Positions 23,507 to 32,695 of a stretch of DNA of 64,000 nucleotides are shown piece after piece. The stretch spans positions 248,001 through 312,000 of the forward strand of contig JHUT02000001.1 in assembly GCA_000690595.2 (NCBI GenBank), written 5' to 3'. Position 1 is the first letter of the stretch, and each line of letters starts with the position of its first letter. The DNA comes from Natrinema mahii (GTDB taxonomy: Archaea > Halobacteriota > Halobacteria > Halobacteriales > Natrialbaceae). The notes under the pieces were generated by a model, which saw nothing but the letters and a program-made list of their open reading frames with translations, was not told the DNA's origin and did no database searches. The position numbers and the translations under genes were made by a program.

Positions 23507-24598
23507 TTACAAGACACCCATCGCGTCGAGTCGCTCGGGGAGATAGGTGTCGGTCACGAAGTCCAGCCCCCGGGAGGCCAGCGACTGCTGTTCGGACTTC
23601 TTCCCGAGGTCGAGCTGGAGTTCGATCTGTTCCTCCCAGTAGTCGGTCTGGAACCGCGGGTCCTCGAGTTCGCTCTCGAGGGCGTTGATGTCGGAATCGG
23701 AGAGCGGGTCGGAGGGCAGATCGTACTCGACGATGTCGGCGGGCTGGATGCCGATGAAGTCCGCCTCGGGCGTCGCCAGATACTCCGAGAGGTGCGCGGA
23801 CTTGATCGAGCCGTAGGCCACCGAGCCGTAGATGCGATACGACCACGGGTCGCCGTCCGTAAACACGGTGACAGGCAGGTCGAGTTCGTCGTGGAGCCGT
23901 TTGGTGATCCGGCGGGTCGCGCGGGCGGGTTGGCCCTTCAGATGGACGATCAGGGCGTTGAACTCCTCGTCGAAGCCGTTCTCGACGAGTCGGTCGCGCA
24001 TGCCACCGGTCTCGACCGCGAGGATGAAGTCGGCGTCGCAGTCCAGAAACTCGATCGTGTCCGGGTTGTTCGGAATCTGGTAGCCGCCCTCGCCGACGTC
24101 TTCCTGACAGTGGATCTCGCGTTCGCCGCGGCGGGTCTGCTCGCGCAGGTGCAACGGCCCCATGATCGTCGCGCCCGACTCCTCGGGGCGCATGTGGAAG
24201 TCCTCGCGGGTGACCCCCGAGACGATCTCGAGGTCCTCGACGAGGCTGTTCGACTCGTCCTGACTCGAGAACTGCGCCTCTTCGTTGTCCCAGCTCTCCG
24301 AGAGGTAGTAGAGTTCACGCAGGGTCGAGGAACGGTCCGCCTCGAGTTGCTCGGCGAGGAACTCGATCGTGTAGACCGCCTTCAGGAGCTTCCGCGCGCC
24401 CTGGACCGAGTTGGCCGACCGGGTCGACTCCCGATCGCCGTAGACCCAGACGTCGCTGTCCTCGTCGTACTCGATGTTGTTCTTCGTCCGCGTCGGCACG
24501 GACATGTGGGGGATCTCGCCCAGTTCGAACTGGTCGTAGAATTGCGCCGCGAGATCGATCAACTGCTCTCTGGCTTCCTGGGTGTCGTCTGCGCTCAT
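23507..24598 (-). CDS. top6A: DNA topoisomerase VI subunit A
   Basis: The catalytic subunit of the type IIB topoisomerase, 363 residues. The winged-helix domain includes [12 protein letters not shown] with the DNA-attacking tyrosine (Tyr98 by alignment to the Spo11 motif). The Toprim domain shows [11 protein letters not shown] with its acidic residue and [11 protein letters not shown] with the DxD Mg2+ site. Length is normal. Its ATG overlaps the stop of top6B by 4 nt, so the A2B2 enzyme is made from a coupled two-gene unit. Confidence 0.97.
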   Translation of the reverse strand: MSADDTQEAREQLIDLAAQFYDQFELGEIPHMSVPTRTKNNIEYDEDSDVWVYGDRESTRSANSVQGARKLLKAVYTIEFLAEQLEADRSSTLRELYYLSESWDNEEAQFSSQDESNSLVEDLEIVSGVTREDFHMRPEESGATIMGPLHLREQTRRGEREIHCQEDVGEGGYQIPNNPDTIEFLDCDADFILAVETGGMRDRLVENGFDEEFNALIVHLKGQPARATRRITKRLHDELDLPVTVFTDGDPWSYRIYGSVAYGSIKSAHLSEYLATPEADFIGIQPADIVEYDLPSDPLSDSDINALESELEDPRFQTDYWEEQIELQLDLGKKSEQQSLASRGLDFVTDTYLPERLDAMGVL

Positions 24599-27063
24599 TG
24601 GTTTACGGTCAGTTTCTCGCTTTCGACGCCTTTGACGTCCAGATCGAAGGTCGCGTCGTCCGGTACCTCGTACTCGAGGGCCGCCTCGTCGTCACTCGGG
24701 ACTTCGGGTTCCCACTTGACGAACCACTCGCCGTCCATCTCGACGACGGTCGCGCCGTCCGAGAGGGCGGTGGGTTCGGCCGAGACGATGTCGGTGATCT
24801 CGAGCGATTCGTTCGTCCCCGAGTTGTTCTCGACGACGACCGAGACGGCCGTGCCGTCGCCGTTTTCTTCGACCTGCCGTTCGACGAGGACGTTGTTCAT
24901 GATGCGGGCGATCGCGTCGTCGATGTCGGGTTCGTCGCGGCCGGTGACTTCGGCGACTTTCTCGGCCATCTCCGGGAGGATCGTCCCGAGGACGTTCTGT
25001 TTCTTCCGGCGCTGTTGCATCGAGCGCCGTTTGTTGAGGTAGCTCTTGAGGTCGCGGGCGGCCTCTCGAATGGCGAGTTCGATCTCGTCTTCGATCTCGG
25101 GGACGTTCGCGACGGCGTCTTTCGACTCGCTGGTGAATGGGACGTTCGTCGAGGCGACGTGGACCATGATCACGACCGGGCCGTTGGGCAGGCCGGAGCC
25201 GCCGGGCTGGTCGAGCCCGTAGTTGCGCCAGCCGATCGATTTGACCACGTCCGTCGTGGCACAGGCCCCGCGCTGGTAGACCAGCGGCACCCGGTTGGCA
25301 AAGCGCATGACCTCGCCGGTGCCCTCCGCGGGGAGGTCGCCGCCGTAGGCGATCCCGGCCTCGACGATGAACGGATCGCCGCCGGAGACGCCCGCGTCGC
25401 GGGTCGCCGAGGCGTAGAAGTCCGCGTCGAACTCCTTCTCGAGCCCCGCAGTGATGAGCTCCTCGGAGATCGGCGAGAGACACCGCGTCGGCGGTGCCAT
25501 GATGTCGGTCGCCCGCATCGCGTCGACGAGGTCGCTGGTGGCGTCGCGGTCGCCGTTCAGCTCCCGCACGAGCGGCGGGTCGTCGGGCACGGTGGCCATC
25601 ACGTCCCAGATCGCGTCGGTGACGTTCTCGCGGGCCGTCTCGCCGAAGGAGACGTCGTCGTACTCCTCGGTGAGATCGGCCGCGCGGTCGACGTGCGAGC
25701 GGAGTCGATCGCGGGTGAGCCGGTGGCGAACGTTCCCCTCGTCGTCGTCGCCCTCGAGTTCGTCCTCGAAGGTGGCCGCGAGCCGATCGGCGAAGGCGTG
25801 GATGACCTCGTCGTCCTTGCGGGTACTCGTCGCCTCGTCCGCGAGGTCGGAGAGGTCGGCGACCAGCCGCGAGTCGCCCTCGTCGTCGCTCTCCGACTCG
25901 TCCGTCTCGACGGCGTCGATCAGCTCGAGCCAGACGGCTTCGACGGCGTTTTCCCGGACGGTGTCGCCGAACGTCGTTCCGTGGTCGTCCGCGACTGCCT
26001 CGGCCGCGGATTCGACCGTCTCGAGCAGTTCGTGGTAGGCAATGCGGTCGTAGTCGTCGACCCCGTCGGCGATGGCCGCGGCGAACGCGGCCGTCGCCTC
26101 CTTGCCTTTGTTCGCCGTCGCGTCGGCGACGGCGGCCTCGAGATCCACGTTCTCGTGAGCCGCGGGCGGCCGCCAGCGCATTTCCCGGCCGTAGTGGCGG
26201 TCGCGGAACTCGTCGATGATCGAGTCGGCGGTCTTCTTCCCGACGCGGGTAAACTCCTCCTGAACGAAGCCCGAAACGGTCTGGGAGTCCGTCGCCGCGA
26301 GCATCTTCATCACGGTGCCGAGTTCGACCCCGTGGGGGTGGGGCCGGATCTCCTCGGTCTCCGCGGGGAGCTGGTCGGTCGCGCGCTCGAACTTGAAGTG
26401 TTCCTGCGGTTCGCGCAGCTCGAGGCGGGCGTGGGGATTGACGACCGCCGTGTGCTTGATGTAGTCGTGGAGCTGCTGGCGGGCACGCATGTTCGCTTCC
26501 ATCTCGAGTTCGATGCGGGTCCCGTGTGGGCGATCCCACGTGGTCGTCTCCTCGACGCTGATCTCGGGCTCGTTGTTGTCGGTGTCGATGATGAGTTCGA
26601 AGTATTCGGCCTCCTCGGAGCCCTGCGTGCGGCTGGTGATCTTCGCGGGCTTGCCGCTGGTCAGTTGCGAGTAGAGGACGGCCGCGGAGATCCCGATCCC
26701 CTGCTGGCCGCGCGATTGTTCGCGTGCGTGAAAGCGAGAGCCATAGAGCAGTTTCCCGAAGACTTTCGGGAGCGATTCCTTGGTCAGTCCCGGCCCGTTG
26801 TCCTCGACGATCAGGCGGTAGTAGTCGCCGGCCTCCTCGATCTCGACGTAGATGTCCGGGAGAATCCCCGACTCCTCGGCGGCGTCTAAGGCGTTGTCGA
26901 CGGCCTCCTTGACGGCCGTAACGAGGCCTCGAGCGCCGCTGTCGAAGCCGAGCATGTGCTTGTTCTTCTCGAAGAACTCGGCGATGGAGATCGACTGCTG
27001 GCTCTCGGCCAGCTCCTCGGCGATCCCCGGCTCGTCACCGAGTGTCGACTGAAACGACGTCAT
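24595..27063 (-). CDS. top6B: DNA topoisomerase VI subunit B
   Basis: The ATPase subunit, 822 residues. The GHKL Bergerat fold contains EAVDNALDA (N-box), VEDNGPGL (G1) and [16 protein letters not shown] (G2), followed by H2TH and transducer domains. It is longer than crenarchaeal subunits (about 530): a large acidic insertion (about 300-540, rich in EAVADD and ESDDEGD segments) sits between the H2TH and transducer regions, as in other haloarchaea. It forms the first gene of a coupled top6B-top6A unit. Confidence 0.97.
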   Translation of the reverse strand: MTSFQSTLGDEPGIAEELAESQQSISIAEFFEKNKHMLGFDSGARGLVTAVKEAVDNALDAAEESGILPDIYVEIEEAGDYYRLIVEDNGPGLTKESLPKVFGKLLYGSRFHAREQSRGQQGIGISAAVLYSQLTSGKPAKITSRTQGSEEAEYFELIIDTDNNEPEISVEETTTWDRPHGTRIELEMEANMRARQQLHDYIKHTAVVNPHARLELREPQEHFKFERATDQLPAETEEIRPHPHGVELGTVMKMLAATDSQTVSGFVQEEFTRVGKKTADSIIDEFRDRHYGREMRWRPPAAHENVDLEAAVADATANKGKEATAAFAAAIADGVDDYDRIAYHELLETVESAAEAVADDHGTTFGDTVRENAVEAVWLELIDAVETDESESDDEGDSRLVADLSDLADEATSTRKDDEVIHAFADRLAATFEDELEGDDDEGNVRHRLTRDRLRSHVDRAADLTEEYDDVSFGETARENVTDAIWDVMATVPDDPPLVRELNGDRDATSDLVDAMRATDIMAPPTRCLSPISEELITAGLEKEFDADFYASATRDAGVSGGDPFIVEAGIAYGGDLPAEGTGEVMRFANRVPLVYQRGACATTDVVKSIGWRNYGLDQPGGSGLPNGPVVIMVHVASTNVPFTSESKDAVANVPEIEDEIELAIREAARDLKSYLNKRRSMQQRRKKQNVLGTILPEMAEKVAEVTGRDEPDIDDAIARIMNNVLVERQVEENGDGTAVSVVVENNSGTNESLEITDIVSAEPTALSDGATVVEMDGEWFVKWEPEVPSDDEAALEYEVPDDATFDLDVKGVESEKLTVNQ

Positions 27064-27174
27064 CGTCTCCCTGTACTAACGGGGAGGCTAAAAGGTGTGT
27101 GCTACCGGAGTGAAAGTGAATCCCCCGCGCGTTTCGTCGCGGTTCCAGCCGGGAACCAGTGACAGTAGACCGGC

Positions 27175-27531
27175 TCAGAAGGTGATGATCTCGTAGTCGT
27201 CGTCGACCAGCGAGCGGATGCTCGGGTGACCGTCGTTGTCGTCGACCGTGACGATGCCGGCGTCGTTGACGGCGTCCTCGACGCCGAACGCGCCCGAACA
27301 GTAGTCACAGGCCGCCGCCTCGTCGCTGACCGACCGGTAGAGGTCGTGGGAGTCGTGGTCCTCGTCTTCCAGTTCCGGGATCCACTGCGTGCCGGCCCCG
27401 TCGAAGACGAGCTCGAGGTCGTCGTCGGGGTTCTCGGCGAACTCCCGGGCCGCCTCGAGGCCGTTGACGAGTCGCCCGAGGTCGCTGTGGGAGTCGGTGC
27501 CTGCCAGAATTACGATTGCTGCGTTCGTCAT
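27175..27531 (-). CDS. DsrE/DsrF-like family protein
   Basis: A 118-residue protein with the alpha/beta DsrE fold: AAIVILAGTDSHSDLGRLVNG (about 3-23), a central DLELVFDGAGTQW strand and the C-terminal DAGIVTVDDNDGHPSIRSL. The conserved cysteine region is CDYCSGAFGV (Cys85 and Cys88 by count), consistent with sulfur-relay chemistry. The promoter is unusually clear: a TATA box with an overlapping perfect inverted repeat (27544-27558). It is monocistronic. Confidence 0.85.
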   Translation of the reverse strand: MTNAAIVILAGTDSHSDLGRLVNGLEAAREFAENPDDDLELVFDGAGTQWIPELEDEDHDSHDLYRSVSDEAAACDYCSGAFGVEDAVNDAGIVTVDDNDGHPSIRSLVDDDYEIITF

Positions 27532-27543
27532 TATGGCGGATGG

Positions 27544-27564
27544 TAGGCCAGTGGCCTATAAAAG
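27544..27564 (-). promoter_or_regulatory. TATA box with overlapping palindromic operator of the DsrE gene
   Basis: On the minus strand, CTTTTATA (27557-27564) lies about 25 nt before the ATG. The perfect inverted repeat TAGGCC-AGT-GGCCTA (27544-27558) overlaps the downstream edge of this TATA box, where a bound dimer would block transcription initiation. Confidence 0.6.
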
Positions 27565-27774
27565 AGAACGGCGGTCGTGTGCCGTTGACACAGACCCGTC
27601 GGCGGTGGCGAGGGTCAGCCGGGGCGAAGGGTTACGACACCGGGACGGACTGCGATGGAACGGTATCGTCCCGCCGGAGTCGGCCTCGGGCGGTCGCTGC
27701 CTCGTTGAAATCCTCGGTAGCGGCTCGGAGTGGCGTGCTGAATACAGCGGGCGGATTCGAAACGCCGGGGAGCG

Positions 27775-28017
27775 TCACTCGGTCCACCTGATCTCGTACT
27801 CGAGTTCGTACCGTTGTTCTCCCGTTTCCGAATCAGTGAGTCGTTCGAGTTCGGTTTCGAACCGGGCGTGTTCCGGAACGGTGACGTCTCTCGAATCCGT
27901 TTCGCTCTTCAACTCGACGGAGCCGGATTCGATCTGTTCTGCCGCATCGCGTAGCGCCGCCGCGATTTCGGTTCTCGTCCGCTGGTCCTCGAGTTTGAAC
28001 AGTTGCTCTTCGGGCAT
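27775..28017 (-). CDS. amphi-Trp domain protein
   Basis: An 80-residue protein beginning MPEEQLFKLEDQRTRTEIAA with amphi-Trp features: an amphipathic helix (AAALRDAAEQI) then beta strands ending ELEYEIRWTE with the aromatic signature. The start at 28015-28017 is preferred to an ATG nine codons upstream. No internal duplication, unlike the 4678-5010 protein. Function unknown. Confidence 0.8.
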   Translation of the reverse strand: MPEEQLFKLEDQRTRTEIAAALRDAAEQIESGSVELKSETDSRDVTVPEHARFETELERLTDSETGEQRYELEYEIRWTE

Positions 28018-28121
28018 CGACGTTCCCCACGGTCCGGATTCCAATATAGGTGTGGCCCGTTCTCAAACCGCTCGGTGACCGACGGCGTCACCGCGGCCGG
28101 AATCGAACGGCAGGTGGTCGA

Positions 28122-28415
28122 TCACGCCGTGTCCGCGTCCGTCGTCTCCTGAAGCGGCTCGACGCGAAACACGTACTCCGCGTAACTCCCATCGAGATTC
28201 GCGGGACTCTCCTCAGTGGCGTGCTCTTGACAGAGAACGGCCTCTGCCTCGACGGCACCGTGTCCGGTCTCCTCCTGATATCGTTCGAGGGCGACAAACG
28301 TCGCCCGCTCGGTGCAGCCACGGCGGTGACACTCGGGAAGCGAGTCCGAAGAGTCGTCGTCGCGTCGGTTCTCGTCGTCCGCTTGCTTCTCTCGTCCGCG
28401 TTCCGTGTCTGCCAT
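28122..28415 (-). CDS. Small putative zinc-binding protein
   Basis: A 97-residue hydrophilic protein. A charged N-terminus (about 1-28) precedes CHRRGCTERATFVALERY and VLCQEHATEE, giving a Cys-x4-Cys...Cys-x2-His arrangement that could bind one zinc ion, with C-terminal VFRVEPLQE. The ATG at 28415 is chosen over an upstream in-frame TTG. Domain family not recognised with certainty. Confidence 0.65.
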   Translation of the reverse strand: MADTERGREKQADDENRRDDDSSDSLPECHRRGCTERATFVALERYQEETGHGAVEAEAVLCQEHATEESPANLDGSYAEYVFRVEPLQETTDADTA

Positions 28416-28492
28416 CCCGACATCGTAGGGAAGCAAGCGAAATAATACTGTGGTCGTTCGCGATCTCGATACCGCGTACGCGCTCCGTAAGT

Positions 28493-28506
28493 GGCTACTA
28501 TAGTAG
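28493..28506. repeat. Fused ends of the palindromic repeat family (GCTACTATAGTAGC)
   Basis: A 14-bp perfect palindrome equal to the right end of the 86-bp element joined to a left end. No full interior is present, so it looks like two termini brought together by deletion, or an independent short palindrome. Confidence 0.45.
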
Positions 28507-28574
28507 CGGCGTATTCGCGTAGCAACTCCCGGGTGCGCGGGGAGTTACTGACAGAACAACAATAGGTGTCCGTC

Positions 28575-30032
28575 TCACTGATCGTGGCTGTGGTCGTGTC
28601 CGTGGTCGTGCCCGCCCCGCGTGAACTGCCCCGAAAAGGCCCGCTGGACGACCTCCGAGAGCGCGGGGTGGATGTGGACCGACTGCCGGATGTCCTGAAC
28701 CGTCCCGGAGCCGGCCGTCATCGCGACGACGACCTCCTGGATCAAATCCGAGGCCTCGGGGCCGACGATGTGACAGCCGAGAATCTCGCCCTCGAGGTCG
28801 ATGATCGGCTTGACGAACCCCTCGGCTTTCATCGCCTTCCCGCGGGCGGTCTCCTCGTAGCGATAGGTGCGCGTGGCGTATTCCCGACCGGCCTCCCGCA
28901 GTTCCCCCTCGATCAGCCCGACGCCGGCGACCTCCGGCGAGCCGAAGACGGCGAAGGGCATCGCCGAGTAGTCGACCGGCTCGAGGCCCTCGCCGAACAG
29001 GTTCCGCGCGACGGCCCGCGCCTCGTGGTTGGCGTTGTGTTTCAACAGGTACTCGCCGACGACGTCGCCGAGCGCCCAGACGCCGTCGGCGGTCGTTCGC
29101 AGGTACTCGTCGGTCTCGACGAAGCCGGCCGCGTCGGTCTCGATCCCGGCGGCTTCGACGTTCAGGGTGTCCGTGTTGGGGACGCGACCGGCGGCCACGA
29201 GCAGTTCGTCGCCGGTGACCGAGACCGTCTCACCCGGCCCAGTCGTCTCCGCGTCCGCGTCGCCGTCGGACTCGGCGAACGGCCGTGCCTCGACCGTGAT
29301 CGACTCCCCCGACTGCATCGCCGCGGTGGCCTCGTATCCGGTGTAGACGTCGAACCGGTCGGCGTAGCGGTCGGTGAACTCGGCGGCGACCGCCGCGTCG
29401 GCGTCGGGAAGCAGGTGCGGCCGCCGGCCGACGATCGACACGTCGCTGCCGAAGGTGCCGAAAAAGTGGCCCAGTTCCGCGGCGATGTAGCCGCCGCCGA
29501 CGATGACGAGGTGGTCCGGGACCGACTCGAGTTGGAGCGCCTCCCGGCTGGTGAGGTAGTCGACGGACCCGATCCCGTCGATCGGCGGGACCGACGGCCG
29601 GGTCCCGGCCGCCACGAGGACGGTGTCGGCGGTGAGACGCTCGCCGTCGTGATCGCCGCCGGCGAGTTCGAGCGTCCGCTCGTCGACGAACCGCCCCTCC
29701 GCTTGGTACAGGTCGTGGCGGTCCGACGAGGCGAGGCCGCGCTCGATCGAGTCGGAACTACCGTGGACGTCGTCGGTGACGTCCCGGACGATCTCGGCGA
29801 CGTCGACGTCCTCGACGGTCGCGTCGATGTGGAACTCGTCGGCCCGCTCGATCGTCTCCAGCACGTCGGCGTGGTACAGCAACTGCTTCGAGGGGATACA
29901 GCCCCGGTTCAGACAGGTCCCGCCGAGCCGCCCCTTCTCGACGATCGCGACCGACTGGCCCTGATTCGCCGCCGCGTTCGCCACGTCCAGTCCGGAGCCG
30001 GATCCGACGACCAGAAAGTCGTACTCTCCCAT
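28575..30032 (-). CDS. Dihydrolipoamide dehydrogenase-type flavoprotein with a His-rich C-terminal tail
   Basis: A 485-residue class I pyridine nucleotide-disulfide oxidoreductase. It has the FAD-binding GSGSGLDVANAAANQG, redox disulfide Cys40-Cys45 (GGTCLNRGC), NAD(P) site VIVGGGYIAAELGHFF, second FAD motif GVWALGDVV and active-site HIHPALSEV (His-Glu pair). The last residues (GGHDHGHDHSHDQ) form a His/Asp-rich metal-binding-like tail. No E2 or other 2-oxoacid dehydrogenase genes are adjacent, so it may be mycothione/mercuric-reductase-like or a stand-alone Lpd. Start MGEYDFLVVG at 30032. Confidence 0.88.
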   Translation of the reverse strand: MGEYDFLVVGSGSGLDVANAAANQGQSVAIVEKGRLGGTCLNRGCIPSKQLLYHADVLETIERADEFHIDATVEDVDVAEIVRDVTDDVHGSSDSIERGLASSDRHDLYQAEGRFVDERTLELAGGDHDGERLTADTVLVAAGTRPSVPPIDGIGSVDYLTSREALQLESVPDHLVIVGGGYIAAELGHFFGTFGSDVSIVGRRPHLLPDADAAVAAEFTDRYADRFDVYTGYEATAAMQSGESITVEARPFAESDGDADAETTGPGETVSVTGDELLVAAGRVPNTDTLNVEAAGIETDAAGFVETDEYLRTTADGVWALGDVVGEYLLKHNANHEARAVARNLFGEGLEPVDYSAMPFAVFGSPEVAGVGLIEGELREAGREYATRTYRYEETARGKAMKAEGFVKPIIDLEGEILGCHIVGPEASDLIQEVVVAMTAGSGTVQDIRQSVHIHPALSEVVQRAFSGQFTRGGHDHGHDHSHDQ

Positions 30033-30139
30033 GGGTGGTGGACGACCCCTGACCCAATGAATATCGGGCCCCGTTTCCGCCCGATTCGGTCGGAATCCGC
30101 ACCGACGGGGGCCGAAAATTACCGAAAACCGCCCCCGCG

Positions 30140-31144
30140 CTACTCCTCGGTCGGCGGCCACTCCCACGCGTCCGCCTCGACCGCGCCGAGGAGCCGCCGT
30201 CGCCGGTCGGTCAGGTCGGCCAGCGCCTCGGCGAACGCCTCGTCGGAGACGGTCGGGACGTCGTCCTCGCGCAGGCGGTCGAGGTCCGGCGCTCGCGGGA
30301 CCGACGGCGCGGGGTCGATGAACGACGCGTCCAACGTCTCGAGGTAACTCTGTGCGCTCGAGCGACCGTTCTCGACGATCGCGGGGTCGAGCCCCTCTCC
30401 CTCGGGCATCGCGTACCGGGACAGCATGAGCGCCTCGTCGAGGATCGGGACGGCGACGGCCGAGGCCCGCTCGGCCCGCTCGCTGTGGTAGTAGTGGAGG
30501 ATCGGGTAGGACTTGTGCTGTTCGGCGAGGGTACTCAGGTCAGCCGCGAGCGACTCGACGGTCAGCTCGAGCCCGCGGAAGTCCTCGCCGTTCCAGCCGG
30601 TTCGGAGGAACGCCTCGCTGCGCTCGCCCAGCCCCGTCACGGTGCTTGCGAAGGAGCGTTTGTCGGCGACGGCACCGAGGACGGTCAGGACATAGGAGAC
30701 GCCGAGCGTGACGAAGGCCATGCCAGTGGCCGTCGTGAACGCGCTGGCGACCTCCCAGACGTTCCCGCCGTAGACGGGGGTGTAGTCGCCGTTCCCGTCC
30801 GTGAACATCGTGTAGGCGACGTAGTAGAACCGCCCCCACCAGTCGGCGGGACCGCCGGTCCGGCTGTTGACGACCGCGAGGGGCTCGCTCGCGAAGATGA
30901 TCGTCCAGCCGAGCCAGATCAGACCGATCCACGTCGCGAGCGTGAGCAGCAGAATGAGCGGGCCGGCGAGGCTGAGCGCCCGGTTGCGGTCCCCCGTCGC
31001 GGCGCGCAGCCCCTTCCAGACGCCGGTCGTGAGCCGGCCGGAGACGGGGCCGGAGCCGCCGTCGACCCACAGCGTCGTCCAGACGATGTCGACGATGCCG
31101 GCCGCGAGGACGACGATTCCGACGGCGAGATAGACCGGGTTCAT
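30140..31144 (-). CDS. Ion channel-like membrane protein
   Basis: A 334-residue protein with transmembrane helices at about 1-27, 58-85 and 138-160 and a pore-loop-like segment WGRFYYVAYTMFTDGNGDYT (104-122) between the second and third. The geometry fits the Ion_trans_2 family, but the filter reads TDGNGDY rather than TVGYGD, so ion selectivity is uncertain. A cytoplasmic C-terminal half (about 165-334) may be regulatory. The ATG overlaps the stop of the SGNH-like gene by 4 nt. Confidence 0.7.
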   Translation of the reverse strand: MNPVYLAVGIVVLAAGIVDIVWTTLWVDGGSGPVSGRLTTGVWKGLRAATGDRNRALSLAGPLILLLTLATWIGLIWLGWTIIFASEPLAVVNSRTGGPADWWGRFYYVAYTMFTDGNGDYTPVYGGNVWEVASAFTTATGMAFVTLGVSYVLTVLGAVADKRSFASTVTGLGERSEAFLRTGWNGEDFRGLELTVESLAADLSTLAEQHKSYPILHYYHSERAERASAVAVPILDEALMLSRYAMPEGEGLDPAIVENGRSSAQSYLETLDASFIDPAPSVPRAPDLDRLREDDVPTVSDEAFAEALADLTDRRRRLLGAVEADAWEWPPTEE

Positions 31145-32406
31145 TCGACAATCGCTCGTCGGTCGACGGTCTCGGCCAGCACCTGTGCGATCTCGGCGTT
31201 GGTCTCGGGGCTGTAGTGACCGCCCTCCCCGCGCTCGACGTACAGCGACTCGACGTCGCCATCGTCGGGCGAGAGGTGGGTGGCCATATCGATCGTCGTC
31301 AGGCCCTCGTAGCGTTTGTCGAGTCGCTCGAGCAGGTCGCCGTAGATCGGGCCGTGTTCGGCCTCGTAGGTGGCGTACCGGAGCTGCTGGACCATCACGA
31401 ACGTGGGCTCGAAGCCCTGTTCGTCGGCGTAGTCGACGAACTCCGCGATGAGCGCGTCGAAGAGGGCCTCGTGGGTGTCGAACAACCGCTCGTGATACCG
31501 CACGCGGGGTCGTTCCAGTCGCAGCGCCGACTGGGTCTGTGCCAGATCGAAGTCGATCCCCGGGATCGATCGGCCGAGTCGCCGCTCGAGGCCCTTCCCC
31601 GCAGTGTAGGCCGCGTAGCGGACGTGTTCGTTCTTCGCGAGGAAGTCAGCGGTGTAAGGACGGGTCGCGAAATGGGGCTCGAACCAGTGGTCGTAGTGGA
31701 AGTCGTACTCCCGGAGGAAGTCGGCCTTCGACTCGAGATCGAGCAACTCCTCCTTCTCGTCGACGGGGCTCTCGAGTCGCTCCAACTCGCCGTCCGCGAG
31801 GACGTACCGGGGCTTGACTGCGAGGATGTTGCCGAACTCTTGATAGTGTTTCCAGACCGAGAGGATGCGGGCGATCGAGGAGGCGGTGACGACCATGCAG
31901 ACGTGGTCGGTCGGGTCCTCGGGGTACTGCCGTTTGAGCCGCAGCAGGGCCTGATCGAGGCCGTAATTGCCGCCGCCGTAGTTGGCGACGTGGGTGTCGA
32001 GTTCCTGGGCGAGGTAGTGCTGAAAGGTCTCGTCGTCGTCGACCTCCCGGCAGAAACAGTAGGAGTCGCCGTAGGTCGAGACGGTGAGGTCGGCGTCGGG
32101 ATCCCGCTCCTTGGCGGGACAGACCCGGCTCGCGTACTCGTCGGTCGAGTAGGTCACGACGCTGCGGACCTCCTCGCCGGGGAGGTGGTCGCCGGTGTCT
32201 TTCTGTTTCTCCCGGTTCGGCTGGGGACACCAGCCCAGTTCGGGATCGAAACTGCTGAACTTCCCCAGTAACTCCCGGTCGATCTCGGGGAACTCCTCGG
32301 TGGCGACCGAGGGGAGCCGCTCGAGCGCACGGTACGACACGACCTCGAGAACGACCGCGACGCCGACCACCGCGAGGGCGATCGCGACGAACGGAAGCAT
32401 GGACAT
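31141..32406 (-). CDS. Membrane-anchored SGNH-hydrolase-like protein
   Basis: A 421-residue protein with an N-terminal signal anchor (about 4-26) and an extracellular-type domain holding SGNH/GDSL landmarks: TYGDSYCFC (GDS at 113-115), block-III-like GGGNYGLDQA (about 144-152) and C-terminal GGHYSPETNAEIA, where the catalytic His would lie. Homologues may acetylate or deacetylate surface polysaccharide. It is translationally coupled to the ion channel-like protein downstream; the functional link is unknown. Confidence 0.7.
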   Translation of the reverse strand: MSMLPFVAIALAVVGVAVVLEVVSYRALERLPSVATEEFPEIDRELLGKFSSFDPELGWCPQPNREKQKDTGDHLPGEEVRSVVTYSTDEYASRVCPAKERDPDADLTVSTYGDSYCFCREVDDDETFQHYLAQELDTHVANYGGGNYGLDQALLRLKRQYPEDPTDHVCMVVTASSIARILSVWKHYQEFGNILAVKPRYVLADGELERLESPVDEKEELLDLESKADFLREYDFHYDHWFEPHFATRPYTADFLAKNEHVRYAAYTAGKGLERRLGRSIPGIDFDLAQTQSALRLERPRVRYHERLFDTHEALFDALIAEFVDYADEQGFEPTFVMVQQLRYATYEAEHGPIYGDLLERLDKRYEGLTTIDMATHLSPDDGDVESLYVERGEGGHYSPETNAEIAQVLAETVDRRAIVE

Positions 32407-32695
32407 ATCGTACCGGAACGGGCGGTAAGTGGGTTGGGCCGGACAATGCCGCTTTCACGTCGCCGTGGGTCGCACGTGCGTGCCGCGTTCACCCGGGTTG
32501 GGTTCGAACGGCGTCTTGTCACCGCCGGTCACCCCCTCGTCCCCGCGGGTGTCGTGTTCGTTGGTCCCGTCCTCGCGCCAGGGAGTTCGGGGGTTGTGGT
32601 GCCGTCGTACTCGCTCGTAGCCTCGAGCTCCGCGCCTCGGCGCAAAGAGGGCGCTGCCCGTGTATGCAGGCCGGACCGGTTCGAGGCCAGCGCCG

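Noticed and set aside
24598-26889. 763-codon plus-strand open frame opposite top6B
   Set aside because: Composition mirrors the acidic codons of top6B in reverse; no motif or domain pattern is present.
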